This document shows, piece by piece, positions 46,455-55,993 of a stretch of 64,000 nucleotides of DNA; within the stretch, counting starts at the first letter, position 1, and each line of letters opens with the position of its first letter. The notes below the pieces were generated by a model, which did no database searches, was not told where the DNA came from, and saw only the letters and a program-made list of their open reading frames with translations. Position numbers and translations under genes: made by a program. Source of the DNA: Phycisphaerales bacterium (GTDB taxonomy: Bacteria > Planctomycetota > Phycisphaerae > Phycisphaerales > SM1A02); assembly GCA_029246705.1 (NCBI GenBank), contig JAQWMQ010000035.1, forward strand, positions 124,001-188,000, written 5' to 3'.

Positions 46455-47230
46455 GAGCCACCACCGTTCATCGGAGCGCCATGCTCGAGCGCCTGCTGCA
46501 GGATGCGAACCTGTTCGTTGAAAGGGGCACCGGTCCGGGTGTCCTGGTCGCGAACACCGAGGTGGATCGACTGCTCAAGGATGATGCGACCAGGGTCGAC
46601 CCCCATGACACTCACCCGACGAGCCAGGTAGGTCGCCTCTCGAATCGAGTGCGTGACCAGGAGTATCGTCATGCCATCCGAGTCCCAGAGGCCGAGCAAC
46701 ATGTCGTCGAGTTCCTCGCGGGTCACTTCGTCGAGTGCACCGAAGGGTTCATCCAGCAGGAGCAGATCCGGTGTGTCGACCAGGGCGCGAGCCACGGAAG
46801 CGCGCATGCACATGCCCCCGGAACAGGCCGCGGGCAATCGATCACGAGCCGATTCGAGGCCGACGCGTTCCAGCGCGACTCGAGCGCGCTCAGCACGTTC
46901 GGCCGACGGGACGCCGTTCAATTCCAGGGGCAACGCGACATTGGCCTCGAGCGTCCGCCATGGCAACAGTCGGTGATCCTGGAAACAGTAGGCCAGCCGT
47001 CGAGGGCGAACGGTGACCCGCCCGCTGCTCGGCTGGTCGAGCCCCGCGATCAGCCTGAGAATCGTGGTCTTCCCACAGCCGCTGGGACCGGTCAGCGCGT
47101 GAAAGTCACCCGGCTGGATGGCGAGATCGATGCCGGCCAGCGCCTCGACGCCGCCGGAAAAGCGGCGTCCGACCGCCTCCAGTTCGATGGCGGGGGTTTC
47201 GGTGCGCTCCTGTCCAATGATCTCAGCCAT
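46451..47230 (-). CDS. ABC transporter ATP-binding protein (SsuB/ThiZ-like)
   Basis: A 259-residue ATPase with Walker A GPSGCGKTTILRL, Q-loop in YCFQDHRLLPW, the signature as CSGGMCMRASVARAL (Cys replaces the usual Leu), Walker B DLLLLDEPFGALDE and the switch His in VTHSIREA. It energises uptake for the permease and lipoprotein encoded next. The gene heads the leftward operon of five genes. The upstream 135-base region, shared with the divergent DUF1080 gene, shows no thiamine riboswitch. Confidence 0.94.
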   Translation of the reverse strand: MAEIIGQERTETPAIELEAVGRRFSGGVEALAGIDLAIQPGDFHALTGPSGCGKTTILRLIAGLDQPSSGRVTVRPRRLAYCFQDHRLLPWRTLEANVALPLELNGVPSAERAERARVALERVGLESARDRLPAACSGGMCMRASVARALVDTPDLLLLDEPFGALDEVTREELDDMLLGLWDSDGMTILLVTHSIREATYLARRVSVMGVDPGRIILEQSIHLGVRDQDTRTGAPFNEQVRILQQALEHGAPMNGGGS

Positions 47231-47365
47231 GGCCCCATGCTAGGACACCCCGGAGCGCTCCGTTTGATTCACCCATCTGGTACAAGATGGTTTCAAGGGA
47301 CCGGGCGCGCAGACCGCCGGACCCCATTCAGAAAAGACCTTTCGACCGCACCAGGAGTTGATGCC

Positions 47366-48175
47366 ATGACGACCAGCCAGCCACGACGGACCTTCCAGCC
47401 CCGCACCCTGTGCTCCCTCGGCGTGATCTCGCTGACCGGCTGCCTGGCGACCCTTGCAACCGCGGCGGTTCTCAACGGCACCGGCATGCTCGAGGACTGG
47501 GCCGTTCATGACATGAAGCGGCCACAACCCGCAGTGGTGACCGCCGGAACACCCTCCTGCGGAAAAACCGCCGGAACCGCACCCAGCGATGCGATCATCC
47601 TCTTCGACGGCACCAATCTCGATGCCTTCAAGAGCGGGAATGGCCCTGCCAAATGGACGGTCAAGGATGGCGTGGCCACCGTCAACGGTGGAGACATCCA
47701 GACGCGCCAGGACTTCGGTGATGTCCAGCTTCACATTGAATGGATGATCCCCGCAGATCGCGAGACCAACGGTCAGGGCGGTGGCAACAGCGGGGTCTTC
47801 TTCAACAACCAGTACGAGATCCAGATCCTAAACGCATTCGAAAACACCACTTATGCGGACGGTACCGCCGCCAGCTTCTACGGGCAGCACCCCCCGCTGG
47901 TAAACCCATGTCACCCCAAGGGTTCCTGGAACGTCTACGACATCATCTATACCGCACCGCGCTGGGACGCCGACGGCAAGCTCACGGCGCCAGGGCGAGC
48001 AACGGTTCTGTTCAACGGCGTGTTGGTCCAGAACAACCAAAGGTTCTGGGGCTCAACCGCACACGCCCGAAAGGCCACCTATGGTGACCCCCATGGCCCC
48101 GGCCCGATTCGAATCCAGGATCATGGCGATCCGATTCGTTTCCAGAACATCTGGGTCAGGCCGCTGGATGGCTGA
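47366..48175 (+). CDS. DUF1080 (3-keto-disaccharide hydrolase-like) secreted protein
   Basis: A 269-residue protein with a signal-type N-terminus (LCSLGVISLTGCLATLATA) that could also be a lipoprotein signal at SLTGC. The DUF1080 domain starts at IILFDGTNLDAFKSG and includes VKDGVATVNGGDIQTRQDFG, GNSGVFFNNQYEIQILNAF and a final PIRFQNIWVRPL. This concanavalin-like fold is expanded in planctomycetes; some members hydrolyse 3-keto-glycosides. AGGAG at 47353-47357 precedes the ATG by eight bases. Longer upstream reading in the same frame overlaps the ABC ATPase and is rejected. Confidence 0.85.
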   Translation: MTTSQPRRTFQPRTLCSLGVISLTGCLATLATAAVLNGTGMLEDWAVHDMKRPQPAVVTAGTPSCGKTAGTAPSDAIILFDGTNLDAFKSGNGPAKWTVKDGVATVNGGDIQTRQDFGDVQLHIEWMIPADRETNGQGGGNSGVFFNNQYEIQILNAFENTTYADGTAASFYGQHPPLVNPCHPKGSWNVYDIIYTAPRWDADGKLTAPGRATVLFNGVLVQNNQRFWGSTAHARKATYGDPHGPGPIRIQDHGDPIRFQNIWVRPLDG

Positions 48176-48622
48176 GAATATCCCGGCTGAGGCATCTGAA
48201 AACCTCATTTGAGCACAAGCTCTTGATTTCAACCAACCCGCACCGGGGCATGGTCGTACGGATCGTGCTGGGTCATCGGTGCAGTTGTATGTGCCCGAAC
48301 CCAGTGGCTGAAGTGAGATCAAGAGATGGATAACTCGATGCGGACCTCAGGACAAATTGACCCTATTTCGGTGATGGATGCTGGGCATCGGGTGAATCCC
48401 GGCACAGAGTCAACAGTGATCACCACAGGGTTGTCTTGGGAGAGGGGTGATCTGGGACCGTTCGAACGCGCTGCAAGCAGTGATTGGTTCGAGTCGGTAC
48501 CCTCCCGGTTCATATCGATGGCTTTCGATCGTGGTACCTCGCAAAACCAGCCGATGAAGACATAGCCCAAAGAGCTCCCGGGGAGCCTTGGGAACCGCCA
48601 CTGATCTGGAGAAGAACTGACC
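48176..48622. other. Non-coding stretch before the first autotransporter
   Basis: No gene is supported here. A 79-codon frame at 48326-48565 (plus) has no family match and a low-complexity look, so it is not called. No strong terminator or promoter is seen; GGAGAAG lies ten bases before the ATG of the autotransporter at 48623. Confidence 0.5.
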
Positions 48623-51600
48623 ATGATTCATGCACGTTTCATCGTGAGCCTCACCGCTCTTACCCTCCTTGGCGTCACCGCCAATCCGTTGTTCGCTCAG
48701 GAAGAGCAGGACAACAACTACAACGGAGGAGATGACGGAACCGGTACGGACTTCGATCTCGAAGACAACTGGGACAAGGGCGGACCAGGCACCGGCGACC
48801 CCGGCGGCGTGCGTGACTTCGACTTCGAAGGCATCTCCTTCGAACTCGGCGAGGATCCCATCACGCTGATCCTCGGTTCCGATGGGTATGAGAACATCTC
48901 GCAGATGGACATCCTCAGCCGCACCGCGATCACCCTCGACGGAACCGATCTAAACTACCTGAACTTCGAGGACAACGCCTCGCTCAACACCGGTGATGGC
49001 GCACTGCGGATCACCGAGCTCGATCTCCAGCTGAGCGGAAGCATGACCTTCTACTACGGCAACAACGATGAGGATGACCCAGCGGTCACCATCGAACAGG
49101 GAGTCGGGGGCCAGACCAATCTGGCCTGGAACCTGATCATCGAGGGTGAGATCAACGATGGCTCGGTAGAGGGCGACCCTGAATCAGGCGGTGGATGGGG
49201 CGACGAGACCCTCACCTTCGCGGGCAATGGATTCGCACTCCTGACCGGTGGCATCCGCGGCGGAGGCACCGGCGAGGACGGCGAAGAAGACGCGACCGAG
49301 TGGGCCCTGGCCATGAACCAGGGCGCCAGCCTGATGTTCGCAGGCGGTGCCGAATACTGGCTCGGTGGCGGCGTGAACATGAACTACTCGGGTGGCAGCG
49401 AAGACGCACGCGGCGATGGTCGCGGCATCCTGCAGGTCACCAACGGTGCCACGCTGGACACGACCGAAGACGGCGAAGGCGGCAGCTCCAGTGGCGATAT
49501 CGACCTGGATGGCTGGAGTGCCCTGCTGATCGGGTCGATCGACATCGACGAGAGCGCCCGAAGCTACGACAACCTCGAGGACCTTGGTTTCGATCTCGAT
49601 GCCGAGACGACGACCATCGGTTACGACACCGCGCTTGCGGAGGAGGGCATCGACAGCAGGGTCAACACCAACGAAATGTTCCTCGGCGGCAATGCCGCCG
49701 TGGTGATCGGAAGTGACGGCAGCCTTGAAGGTGACAACGTGCAGCTTGGCGGCTCCTCCACCATCCTGGTCCAGGGCGGCCTGACTGGCGCGGAAAACTT
49801 CAACATCAGTGTCCGAGACATGGACATCGAATCAGCCGCGACCCTCATCAACTACGGTCGCATTGAAATCACCGACACCAATGGCAGCTTCACCAGCCAG
49901 GGCACCATCGTCAACGGCGGATATATCCATGCCCTCAACGACTTCACCTCCGGCGGCACCCTTGACATCATCACGGACGGGCTTCTCGACATCGACGGCA
50001 ACGCGATCTTCAGTGGTGTGACCACCGTGACCGGCGGCACGATCGAGGTGGACGGCAGCTTCGGGCTCGACGGCACCATGACCCTCGAGAACAGCGCTTC
50101 AGTCGATGCCGGCACCTACGACGAAGACGAGCTCAGCCAGATCGAGATCCTGGGCAACCTGACGATCTCCTCGGGAAGCTCGTTCAGTTCCTTCGGTGAC
50201 ACGACGATCACCAGCGAGGTCTACATCGATGGCGGCATATTCAATGTCGGCACGGAGAAGCAGGACGCCATGGCCTTCCAACTGGGCAGCGTAGGCGCTC
50301 GAATCGGTGGCTACGGAAACCTGAACATCAACAACGAAACCGGCCTCCTCCTCAACGGAGGCACCCTCTTCGTGGGCGAACAGGACGGCGAAGGCGGCTA
50401 CGTGGGAAGCAACCGCACACTTGAAGTCGAGGGCGGCGACATCGATGCCACGGGAAGCACCGTCGAGTTCGCGATCAGCTGCGACGAAGATGGCAACGCG
50501 ACCAACAGCCAGATGGACCTCAACGGCAACACGATCAACTTCGACGAAGACTCCACGGTCGCACTCGCGGTCTCCGGAGAGAACTACATCGAAAGCAACA
50601 CGGCCTTCGAGCTGATCATCGGTGGCACCATTCAGGACTGGACCGATGCGGATCTCGTGGACCTGGTCATGTCAAACTCCGTGACCAGGTACTTCGAATA
50701 TGACGGGGATGGCGTCGTCATCCTCCAGGCCGACTACAACAAGAACGCGGGCAGCTTCCAGCAGAACGCCAGCTGGCTCGGCAGCAACACCGGCAGTCTT
50801 GGTGACATGGCCCACGAGTTCGACCAGGTCGGCACGGTCTCCGGTTACCAGTTCGCGCTCCAGCAGCTGCAGCCGACCACCTTCACCGCCGGCCAGCAGG
50901 TCGTCGCGGACACCCGGCACTTCTCGGTGCTGCGTGATGCGGTCCGGGGCGTGAACATGCAACAGACCCAGCGACGACCGGGGCCCGCCCCGCGACCGCT
51001 CGGCCAGGAAAGCTACTCCATGCTCGCCAGCCAGGACGAAGCGGACGCCATTCGCAGCCAGTACGGCTACGGTGCCGGCCCGCAGTCCGGTGCACAACGT
51101 ACCGAGAACGACACCGACTTCGTCGCCTTCGTCCAGGGCTACGGCCGATCGATCGACCTCTCCAACCGCGACGGCGTCCTCGGTATCAGCGCCAACAGCT
51201 GGGGCGTGGTCGCGGGTGTGGCCAACCAGCTCAGCGACGAGACGATGCTCGGCCTCCTGATCGGCTACGACTCCTTCGACGGCACCGTGAACGACAACGG
51301 CGGTTCGGTCGACGTGAGCACCATCCGGGTCGGTCCGTTCTTCAGCTGGTCCGACGGCAGCTGGATCGCCGATGCCGCTGTCACCGGTGGCTACAACCAG
51401 TGGAACGGCACCAACAACACCGGCCTCGGCGGCAATGGCTTCTATGACTGGGACACCACCGGCTACCAGATCGACACCTCGGTCGGCCTCGGCTACAGCA
51501 TCCCGGTCGGTGGTGGCATCAACCTGATCCCCGAAGGTTCGCTGGTCTACAGCTTCCTCCACACCGACAGCTACTCCGGCAAGAACACCACCGGGCAGAA

Positions 51601-51928
51601 CTACAACGTCAGTTCCTCGGACATGAACGCCCTGATTCCCCGTCTGGGCATGACCGCGCAGTTCAACTTCATCTCGGGCGTCATTCTCGAGGGACGGGCC
51701 GGTTGGCAGGGCAACTACACCACTGGTGGCGGCGTCGATACCACGATCGATAACATCGGCGGACTGCCCACCACTGCCGACAGCGTGAACCGCAACAACA
51801 TCTACTACGGCGCCCAGGTCACCTGGATGCCGGACTGGAACTACGGCCTGAGCCTGCAGTACGAAGGTCAGAGTGGCGACGGTACCAACGAGCAGTCGAT
51901 CATCGGCTCGTTCAACTTCGACTTCTGA
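48623..51928 (+). CDS. Large autotransporter (type Va) with beta-barrel domain
   Basis: A 1101-residue protein. A signal peptide (about 1-25, VSLTALTLLGVTANPLFA) is followed by a long beta-helical passenger of Gly/Asp/Asn-rich repeats (about 30-740, e.g. GGTIEVDGSFGLDGTMTLEN). The linker around 755-830 precedes a C-terminal barrel domain (about 830-1101) with alternating strands (VAFVQGYGRSIDLSNRDGVL, GVVAGVANQLSDETMLGLLI) and a terminal Phe (FNFDF), as needed for BAM insertion. The passenger is probably displayed or released outside; its ligand is unknown. It is followed by a second autotransporter 165 bases downstream. Confidence 0.87.
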   Translation: MIHARFIVSLTALTLLGVTANPLFAQEEQDNNYNGGDDGTGTDFDLEDNWDKGGPGTGDPGGVRDFDFEGISFELGEDPITLILGSDGYENISQMDILSRTAITLDGTDLNYLNFEDNASLNTGDGALRITELDLQLSGSMTFYYGNNDEDDPAVTIEQGVGGQTNLAWNLIIEGEINDGSVEGDPESGGGWGDETLTFAGNGFALLTGGIRGGGTGEDGEEDATEWALAMNQGASLMFAGGAEYWLGGGVNMNYSGGSEDARGDGRGILQVTNGATLDTTEDGEGGSSSGDIDLDGWSALLIGSIDIDESARSYDNLEDLGFDLDAETTTIGYDTALAEEGIDSRVNTNEMFLGGNAAVVIGSDGSLEGDNVQLGGSSTILVQGGLTGAENFNISVRDMDIESAATLINYGRIEITDTNGSFTSQGTIVNGGYIHALNDFTSGGTLDIITDGLLDIDGNAIFSGVTTVTGGTIEVDGSFGLDGTMTLENSASVDAGTYDEDELSQIEILGNLTISSGSSFSSFGDTTITSEVYIDGGIFNVGTEKQDAMAFQLGSVGARIGGYGNLNINNETGLLLNGGTLFVGEQDGEGGYVGSNRTLEVEGGDIDATGSTVEFAISCDEDGNATNSQMDLNGNTINFDEDSTVALAVSGENYIESNTAFELIIGGTIQDWTDADLVDLVMSNSVTRYFEYDGDGVVILQADYNKNAGSFQQNASWLGSNTGSLGDMAHEFDQVGTVSGYQFALQQLQPTTFTAGQQVVADTRHFSVLRDAVRGVNMQQTQRRPGPAPRPLGQESYSMLASQDEADAIRSQYGYGAGPQSGAQRTENDTDFVAFVQGYGRSIDLSNRDGVLGISANSWGVVAGVANQLSDETMLGLLIGYDSFDGTVNDNGGSVDVSTIRVGPFFSWSDGSWIADAAVTGGYNQWNGTNNTGLGGNGFYDWDTTGYQIDTSVGLGYSIPVGGGINLIPEGSLVYSFLHTDSYSGKNTTGQNYNVSSSDMNALIPRLGMTAQFNFISGVILEGRAGWQGNYTTGGGVDTTIDNIGGLPTTADSVNRNNIYYGAQVTWMPDWNYGLSLQYEGQSGDGTNEQSIIGSFNFDF

Positions 51929-51943
51929 TCCAGCCAGATACCG

Positions 51944-51976
51944 AGGCCCGAGGGTGCGCCCAGACGCCCCTCGGGC
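51944..51976 (+). terminator. Hairpin after the first autotransporter
   Basis: GGCCCGAGGG (51944-51953) pairs with CCCTCGGGCC (51967-51976). No T run follows, so it may attenuate rather than fully stop transcription into the second autotransporter. Confidence 0.55.
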
Positions 51977-52093
51977 CCATGAGCTTGAATCTGATCAAGA
52001 TAAGGGGACTGGACGCAATCTCGCCTGCGCGAGAGCGTTGACTGGGGTACCTTGTCGGCTCCTTCCGGCACCAAAAGACAGGATCCACGCAGG

Positions 52094-54970
52094 ATGCGAA
52101 TCGCCCCCATCACATCGATGCTTCTCCTGCCGGCCCTGCTGGCGACCCCGGGACAGGCTCAGTCCGACAATACCTACGACGTGCCGGCCGGTGGTGGTGA
52201 CTTCACGGATCCCAATTGGGGCCCTGGAGGTCCCGACACCTGGACCGATGGCACCGCCGTCGACGGCAGCATCGAGTTCAACACGGCGAGCCCGATCGGC
52301 ACGGTCACCATCGGTGGCATCGATCTCGACTACACCGGCATCACCGAGCTCACCACGACCGACTCCGCCAACCCCGTGCAGCTGATTCTCGAGGGTTCCG
52401 GCAGCCTGAGTTTCGAGGATGACGGCAGTCACATGATCCTCGACCAGAGCGGCGAAGAGGCCAGCTACATCTGGGTCCACCCGAACGTGGGACTCACCCT
52501 GCGAGTCGCGACGATCTTCAATGGAAACGTGCACCTCGACACCACCGGCATGAACGGTGGGATCACCGAGGAACTCCTTGTCGACGCCTCCATGACAGTG
52601 ACCGGATCGAATCTTCTGGTGACCGGTGAAAACGGAGTTCGCTTCGGCGAGGACGCCGTCCTCACCATGGATGGCACGATCACGGTCGGAGGGGCTGACA
52701 TTGACAATGCCGAGCTCTCCTTGCTCACCATCGAGAGCGCCCAGAGCCTCGACGGCGCGATCAGTCTGGTGATCAACGGCCCAGGCTCCTTGACGCCGGG
52801 AGCGTCGGACCTGAGCTCGGTCGTGCTCGGCTCGTCCACCCTCGAGGAAAACCAGGACTTCGTCTTTCACGGACTGAGCGGCAACGGGTTTCTCGAGACG
52901 GTCCGTGGCATCGATCCGGTCAACCCCTTCGTCACCTACGACTCCAGCGTGACGATCACCGGCGGCGGCAGCTCCATCTTCGAAGGCAGCCTGAACATCG
53001 AGGGCAACTTCACCGTCGATGGCGAAGGCACCTACCTGCTGTACCGTCAGCAGGACCAAGATGCCAGTCACACCCAGCAGAACGTGAAGATCATCGATGG
53101 CGCAGTCAACGTGAGCAACGGCGCAACCTTCATGGTCGACCGGTTCGTCAGTGTTGATGGAACAACCCAGCTCCCGAGCCTCTTCTTCGAGTCGCTGAAC
53201 GTCACGGGCGGCGGAACGTTCGGCGGGGATGCCTGGATCTTCCTCATCTCCGGCGATGAATTCTCCAACCTCCTCAACGTCCAGGACGGCTGGCTCCACG
53301 GCGGAAACGAAGATGGACAGGGCCAGCTCAGGATCACCGGCACGGCATTCAGCTCGAGCTTCGGCCCGAATGCGGGCCTGAAGTTCACCATCGACGGTGA
53401 CAATTTCAACACCGAAGCCAGCTACTTCTCGTTCGACTCGCTCTCATTCTGGAACCTGTTCGGCGCCAGGATGCAAGTGAACCTGAGGGGCGAAAGCTTC
53501 GTCAACACGGACCGGGAATTCACCGTGATTCAGTCGCTCTGGCGGGATCCCGACGGCGAGCTGTTCGACACCATCAGGACAACCGCACCGAACAATGACG
53601 CCTTCAGCAGTCTCGAGACCAACAGAGTGACTCGAAACATCGAGATCGTTGACAACTTCACTGGCGGTCTCGGCCTCTACTCGACCTCCGCACTGGTGAT
53701 GACCCTGGGTGCCGATTATGCCAGCCCTGCCGGTGAACTCGGGCGCATGGGCGAGTACCTCAACGGCCTGATCGGTGGTGCGAACGCCGACCCCAACAGC
53801 TGGCAGGCCGAACTGCTCGGTTATCTCGATGCCAACGCCAGCTCGAACTTCAACTACCAACAGGCACTCGCCTCGACGATGCCGACCACGCAGTTCGCCG
53901 CGGAACGCGCCAGTGCGGAAACGATGTTCTTCGACGTGCAGCGACAGAACCTGCGCGAGATCGCGATCGGTTCCCGGGGTCCCGGCATGGTCCGAACCGC
54001 CGGTGCACCTCAGCTGCTTGCCTCGCTGCAGGAGGAGAACGCGGTTGAATCCGCGACCGCGAGCTCCGGCCGCACCGACATCATCATCAATCCCAGCACC
54101 GGCGCGGTCAGCACCAGCTCCACGGACACCGATGTCTTCCATGCACTCTTCCTGGACGGGTACGGCAGCTGGAGCAACATGAAGGAGGTCGCCTTCACGC
54201 CCGGTTACACCAACGATGCCTGGGGCGTCGCCGGCGGCTGGGGCATCGGTCTCGCGGACGGCATCACCGTCGGCGTGACCGCAGGCTTCGAGGAAAACTC
54301 GATCAGCCTCAAGGGCAACCAGGCATTCGGCACCTCGGGTGATGCCACCATGAACAGCATTCGAGCCGCCCCCTTCGTGAGCTGGAGCGGCAACGCCGGA
54401 AACACCGAGCAGTACGCCATCCTGAGTGTGGGCGGCGCCTACAACTACGGAAGCGGTTCCCGAGCCGTCAGCCCCATCGCTCTCGACCGAAGTCTTGAAA
54501 TCCATGGCTGGGAATTCGACGTCATGGGTGCCGTGGGTACCCGCGTACCGCTCAGCAAGACCGTCGCCCTTCAACCCGAGGCTTCCATCCGGTATTCACT
54601 GCTGAAGAACAGCGGGGATGAGACCCAGGCCAACGGCGGCGCCACCACCAACTATTCCGGCGGCAACTTCCAGTATGTCAACAGCCGGTTGGGCGTCGGA
54701 CTGGAATGGTTCGGCACCCCGGCCTTCAGGACCACCACCCGCGTCGGCTACCAGGCGCAGTACTACAACTGGGGAACGGCGACATTCGACCTGGGACCGG
54801 GCGGCACTGTTTCCGAAAGCCCCGGAAGCGGCACCATCAACCAGGTCTACGTGGGCGTCCAGTTCGAATGGGTGCCTTCCTGGAACACCTCGGTCAACGT
54901 GAGCTTCAATGGCGCCTACGGTGAATCGACCCAGAACTCGATCAGCGGCGGCATGATGTTCCGATTCTGA
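52094..54970 (+). CDS. Second autotransporter with beta-barrel domain
   Basis: A 958-residue protein. The ATG at 52094 gives a signal peptide (SMLLLPALLATPGQAQS); an upstream start at 52052 would disrupt it. The N-terminal DNTYDVPAGGGDFTDPNWGP motif resembles the first autotransporter's start (DNNYNGGDDGTGTDFDLEDN). A beta-helical passenger (about 30-560) is followed by a linker with helical ASAETMFFDVQRQNLREIAI, then a barrel (about 690-958) with strands such as FHALFLDGYGSWSNM and GWGIGLADGITVGVTAGFEE, ending MFRF with a terminal Phe. The two proteins probably arose by duplication and have diverged strongly. Confidence 0.87.
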   Translation: MRIAPITSMLLLPALLATPGQAQSDNTYDVPAGGGDFTDPNWGPGGPDTWTDGTAVDGSIEFNTASPIGTVTIGGIDLDYTGITELTTTDSANPVQLILEGSGSLSFEDDGSHMILDQSGEEASYIWVHPNVGLTLRVATIFNGNVHLDTTGMNGGITEELLVDASMTVTGSNLLVTGENGVRFGEDAVLTMDGTITVGGADIDNAELSLLTIESAQSLDGAISLVINGPGSLTPGASDLSSVVLGSSTLEENQDFVFHGLSGNGFLETVRGIDPVNPFVTYDSSVTITGGGSSIFEGSLNIEGNFTVDGEGTYLLYRQQDQDASHTQQNVKIIDGAVNVSNGATFMVDRFVSVDGTTQLPSLFFESLNVTGGGTFGGDAWIFLISGDEFSNLLNVQDGWLHGGNEDGQGQLRITGTAFSSSFGPNAGLKFTIDGDNFNTEASYFSFDSLSFWNLFGARMQVNLRGESFVNTDREFTVIQSLWRDPDGELFDTIRTTAPNNDAFSSLETNRVTRNIEIVDNFTGGLGLYSTSALVMTLGADYASPAGELGRMGEYLNGLIGGANADPNSWQAELLGYLDANASSNFNYQQALASTMPTTQFAAERASAETMFFDVQRQNLREIAIGSRGPGMVRTAGAPQLLASLQEENAVESATASSGRTDIIINPSTGAVSTSSTDTDVFHALFLDGYGSWSNMKEVAFTPGYTNDAWGVAGGWGIGLADGITVGVTAGFEENSISLKGNQAFGTSGDATMNSIRAAPFVSWSGNAGNTEQYAILSVGGAYNYGSGSRAVSPIALDRSLEIHGWEFDVMGAVGTRVPLSKTVALQPEASIRYSLLKNSGDETQANGGATTNYSGGNFQYVNSRLGVGLEWFGTPAFRTTTRVGYQAQYYNWGTATFDLGPGGTVSESPGSGTINQVYVGVQFEWVPSWNTSVNVSFNGAYGESTQNSISGGMMFRF

Positions 54971-55020
54971 AGCGACCAACAAACAACCGGTCCCCCACCA
55001 ATCATCCAGCGATTACCCAA

Positions 55021-55040
55021 CCCCTTCTCAAGTGAAGGGG
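55021..55040 (+). repeat. Hairpin after the second autotransporter, containing a possible ribosome-binding site
   Basis: CCCCTTC (55021-55027) and GAAGGGG (55034-55040) form a perfect 7-bp stem with a TCAAGT loop. It could end the autotransporter transcript, but the AAGGGG arm also lies seven bases before a GTG start at 55048. Confidence 0.5.
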
Positions 55041-55047
55041 TTCATGC

Positions 55048-55371
55048 GTGCCGATATCAGAGTTGATGAATCCCGACCATCCGACATACCCATCGAACCT
55101 CACTCCACTGGACGTCCTGCGTGCGGCACGCAGGGAGATCCTGTCCAGCCATGGCCCCTGTCATGCCTCCAGCGAATGGCTGATGCACATGACGGCACGA
55201 CGCCTCATCGAGACCGCGGATGCCGGCCCCGCCCTGCGCGTGCGACTCTTCGAGGATGTCATGGAGATCCTGGGGACCAGCCATCTCAGGGACCACCCGT
55301 ACTCGACCGAACTCGTACCGGAAAACACTCCGGGAGCCGATTCTGCTCGAGGTACCGGCACCAACGGCTGA
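55048..55371 (+). CDS. Small hypothetical protein
   Basis: A 107-residue soluble protein with no recognised family. The GTG at 55048 follows AAGGGG; an ATG at 55066 (MNPDHPTYPS) is the alternative. A helical core runs through TPLDVLRAARREILSSH, EWLMHMTARRLIETADA and RVRLFEDVMEIL. The C-terminus is Gly/Ser/Thr-rich. It lies between the second autotransporter and a strong terminator, with no clear partner. Confidence 0.5.
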   Translation: MPISELMNPDHPTYPSNLTPLDVLRAARREILSSHGPCHASSEWLMHMTARRLIETADAGPALRVRLFEDVMEILGTSHLRDHPYSTELVPENTPGADSARGTGTNG

Positions 55372-55418
55372 CCGCACCTCGGCCAGTGCGGCTGGACTCC
55401 ACGCAAAAAGCAAAAAGA

Positions 55419-55449
55419 AGAAGCGGGTGCCGCCGGGGCACCCGCTTCT
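55419..55449. terminator. Strong hairpin after the small hypothetical gene
   Basis: AGAAGCGGGTGCC (55419-55431) and GGCACCCGCTTCT (55437-55449) form a perfect 13-bp stem with a 5-base loop. An A-rich run (CAAAAAG) lies on its left, giving a T run on the minus strand, so the hairpin fits a minus-strand terminator at least as well as a plus-strand one. Confidence 0.75.
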
Positions 55450-55993
55450 CCATCTCTTCCGCCTGTGCTGGGTCCCGTGGGACGTCTGCGTTCAGGCAGT
55501 TCGTTCGCCGATCGAGCGGCATGTGGGGGCAGTGCCGCAGCGACCGGCGTCGACTTGCAATGTCAACATACGTTGATCTTGAATGGGCGTCAAGCATCCT
55601 GGTGCTCAAAGTCACCTTTTTATGACTCAGAACCACCCATTCCAGCCCTTCAGACCCACAAAGAAGCCATCAGCAGGCTTTCATCAAAACTCGTCTCAGC
55701 AGGCTAAACCTCTGGCAACAAGATCGATAAGAAGCACCAATCCCCCTGCCGTCACTGAATTTCATGGTTCTGCGTGCCAATGTCATCTGTGCCATCCGAA
55801 TTTCAAAATGATCGAAACGAAAGACCAACTGTGGTGCGCCGGGACGGTTCCTGCCGTCAAGGGAATCGATGCCCATGAGCATGGGGCGGCTTGGAATCCA
55901 CCGCTGGCAGGCCTCAGGATGATCGAGTCCAATGAACCCGTCCCTCCGGGACGATGCTGCCAGATCCATGTCACACCTCGCGAAGGACAACCC
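55450..55993. other. Non-coding stretch before the ThuA-like gene
   Basis: No gene is supported. In-frame codons upstream of the ThuA-like start reach back to 55583 but have no protein-like features. TCAAC-ATAC-GTTGA (near 55561-55575) is a small inverted repeat, and GAAGGAC lies before the start at 55994. The function is unknown. Confidence 0.5.

Noticed and set aside
47231-47365. Thiamine (TPP) riboswitch upstream of the ABC operon
   Set aside because: The conserved CUGAGA and other TPP-box elements were not found on the minus strand.
46481-47365. In-frame upstream extension of the DUF1080 gene
   Set aside because: It would run antisense through the ABC ATPase gene; the ATG at 47366 has AGGAG upstream and a signal sequence.
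48326-48565. 79-codon frame before the first autotransporter
   Set aside because: It has no family match or plausible partner, and looks like a chance frame in a low-GC-bias gap.
55583-55993. N-terminal extension of the ThuA-like protein
   Set aside because: The extension has no protein-like features, while the ATG at 55994 gives a proper signal peptide and a ribosome-binding site.
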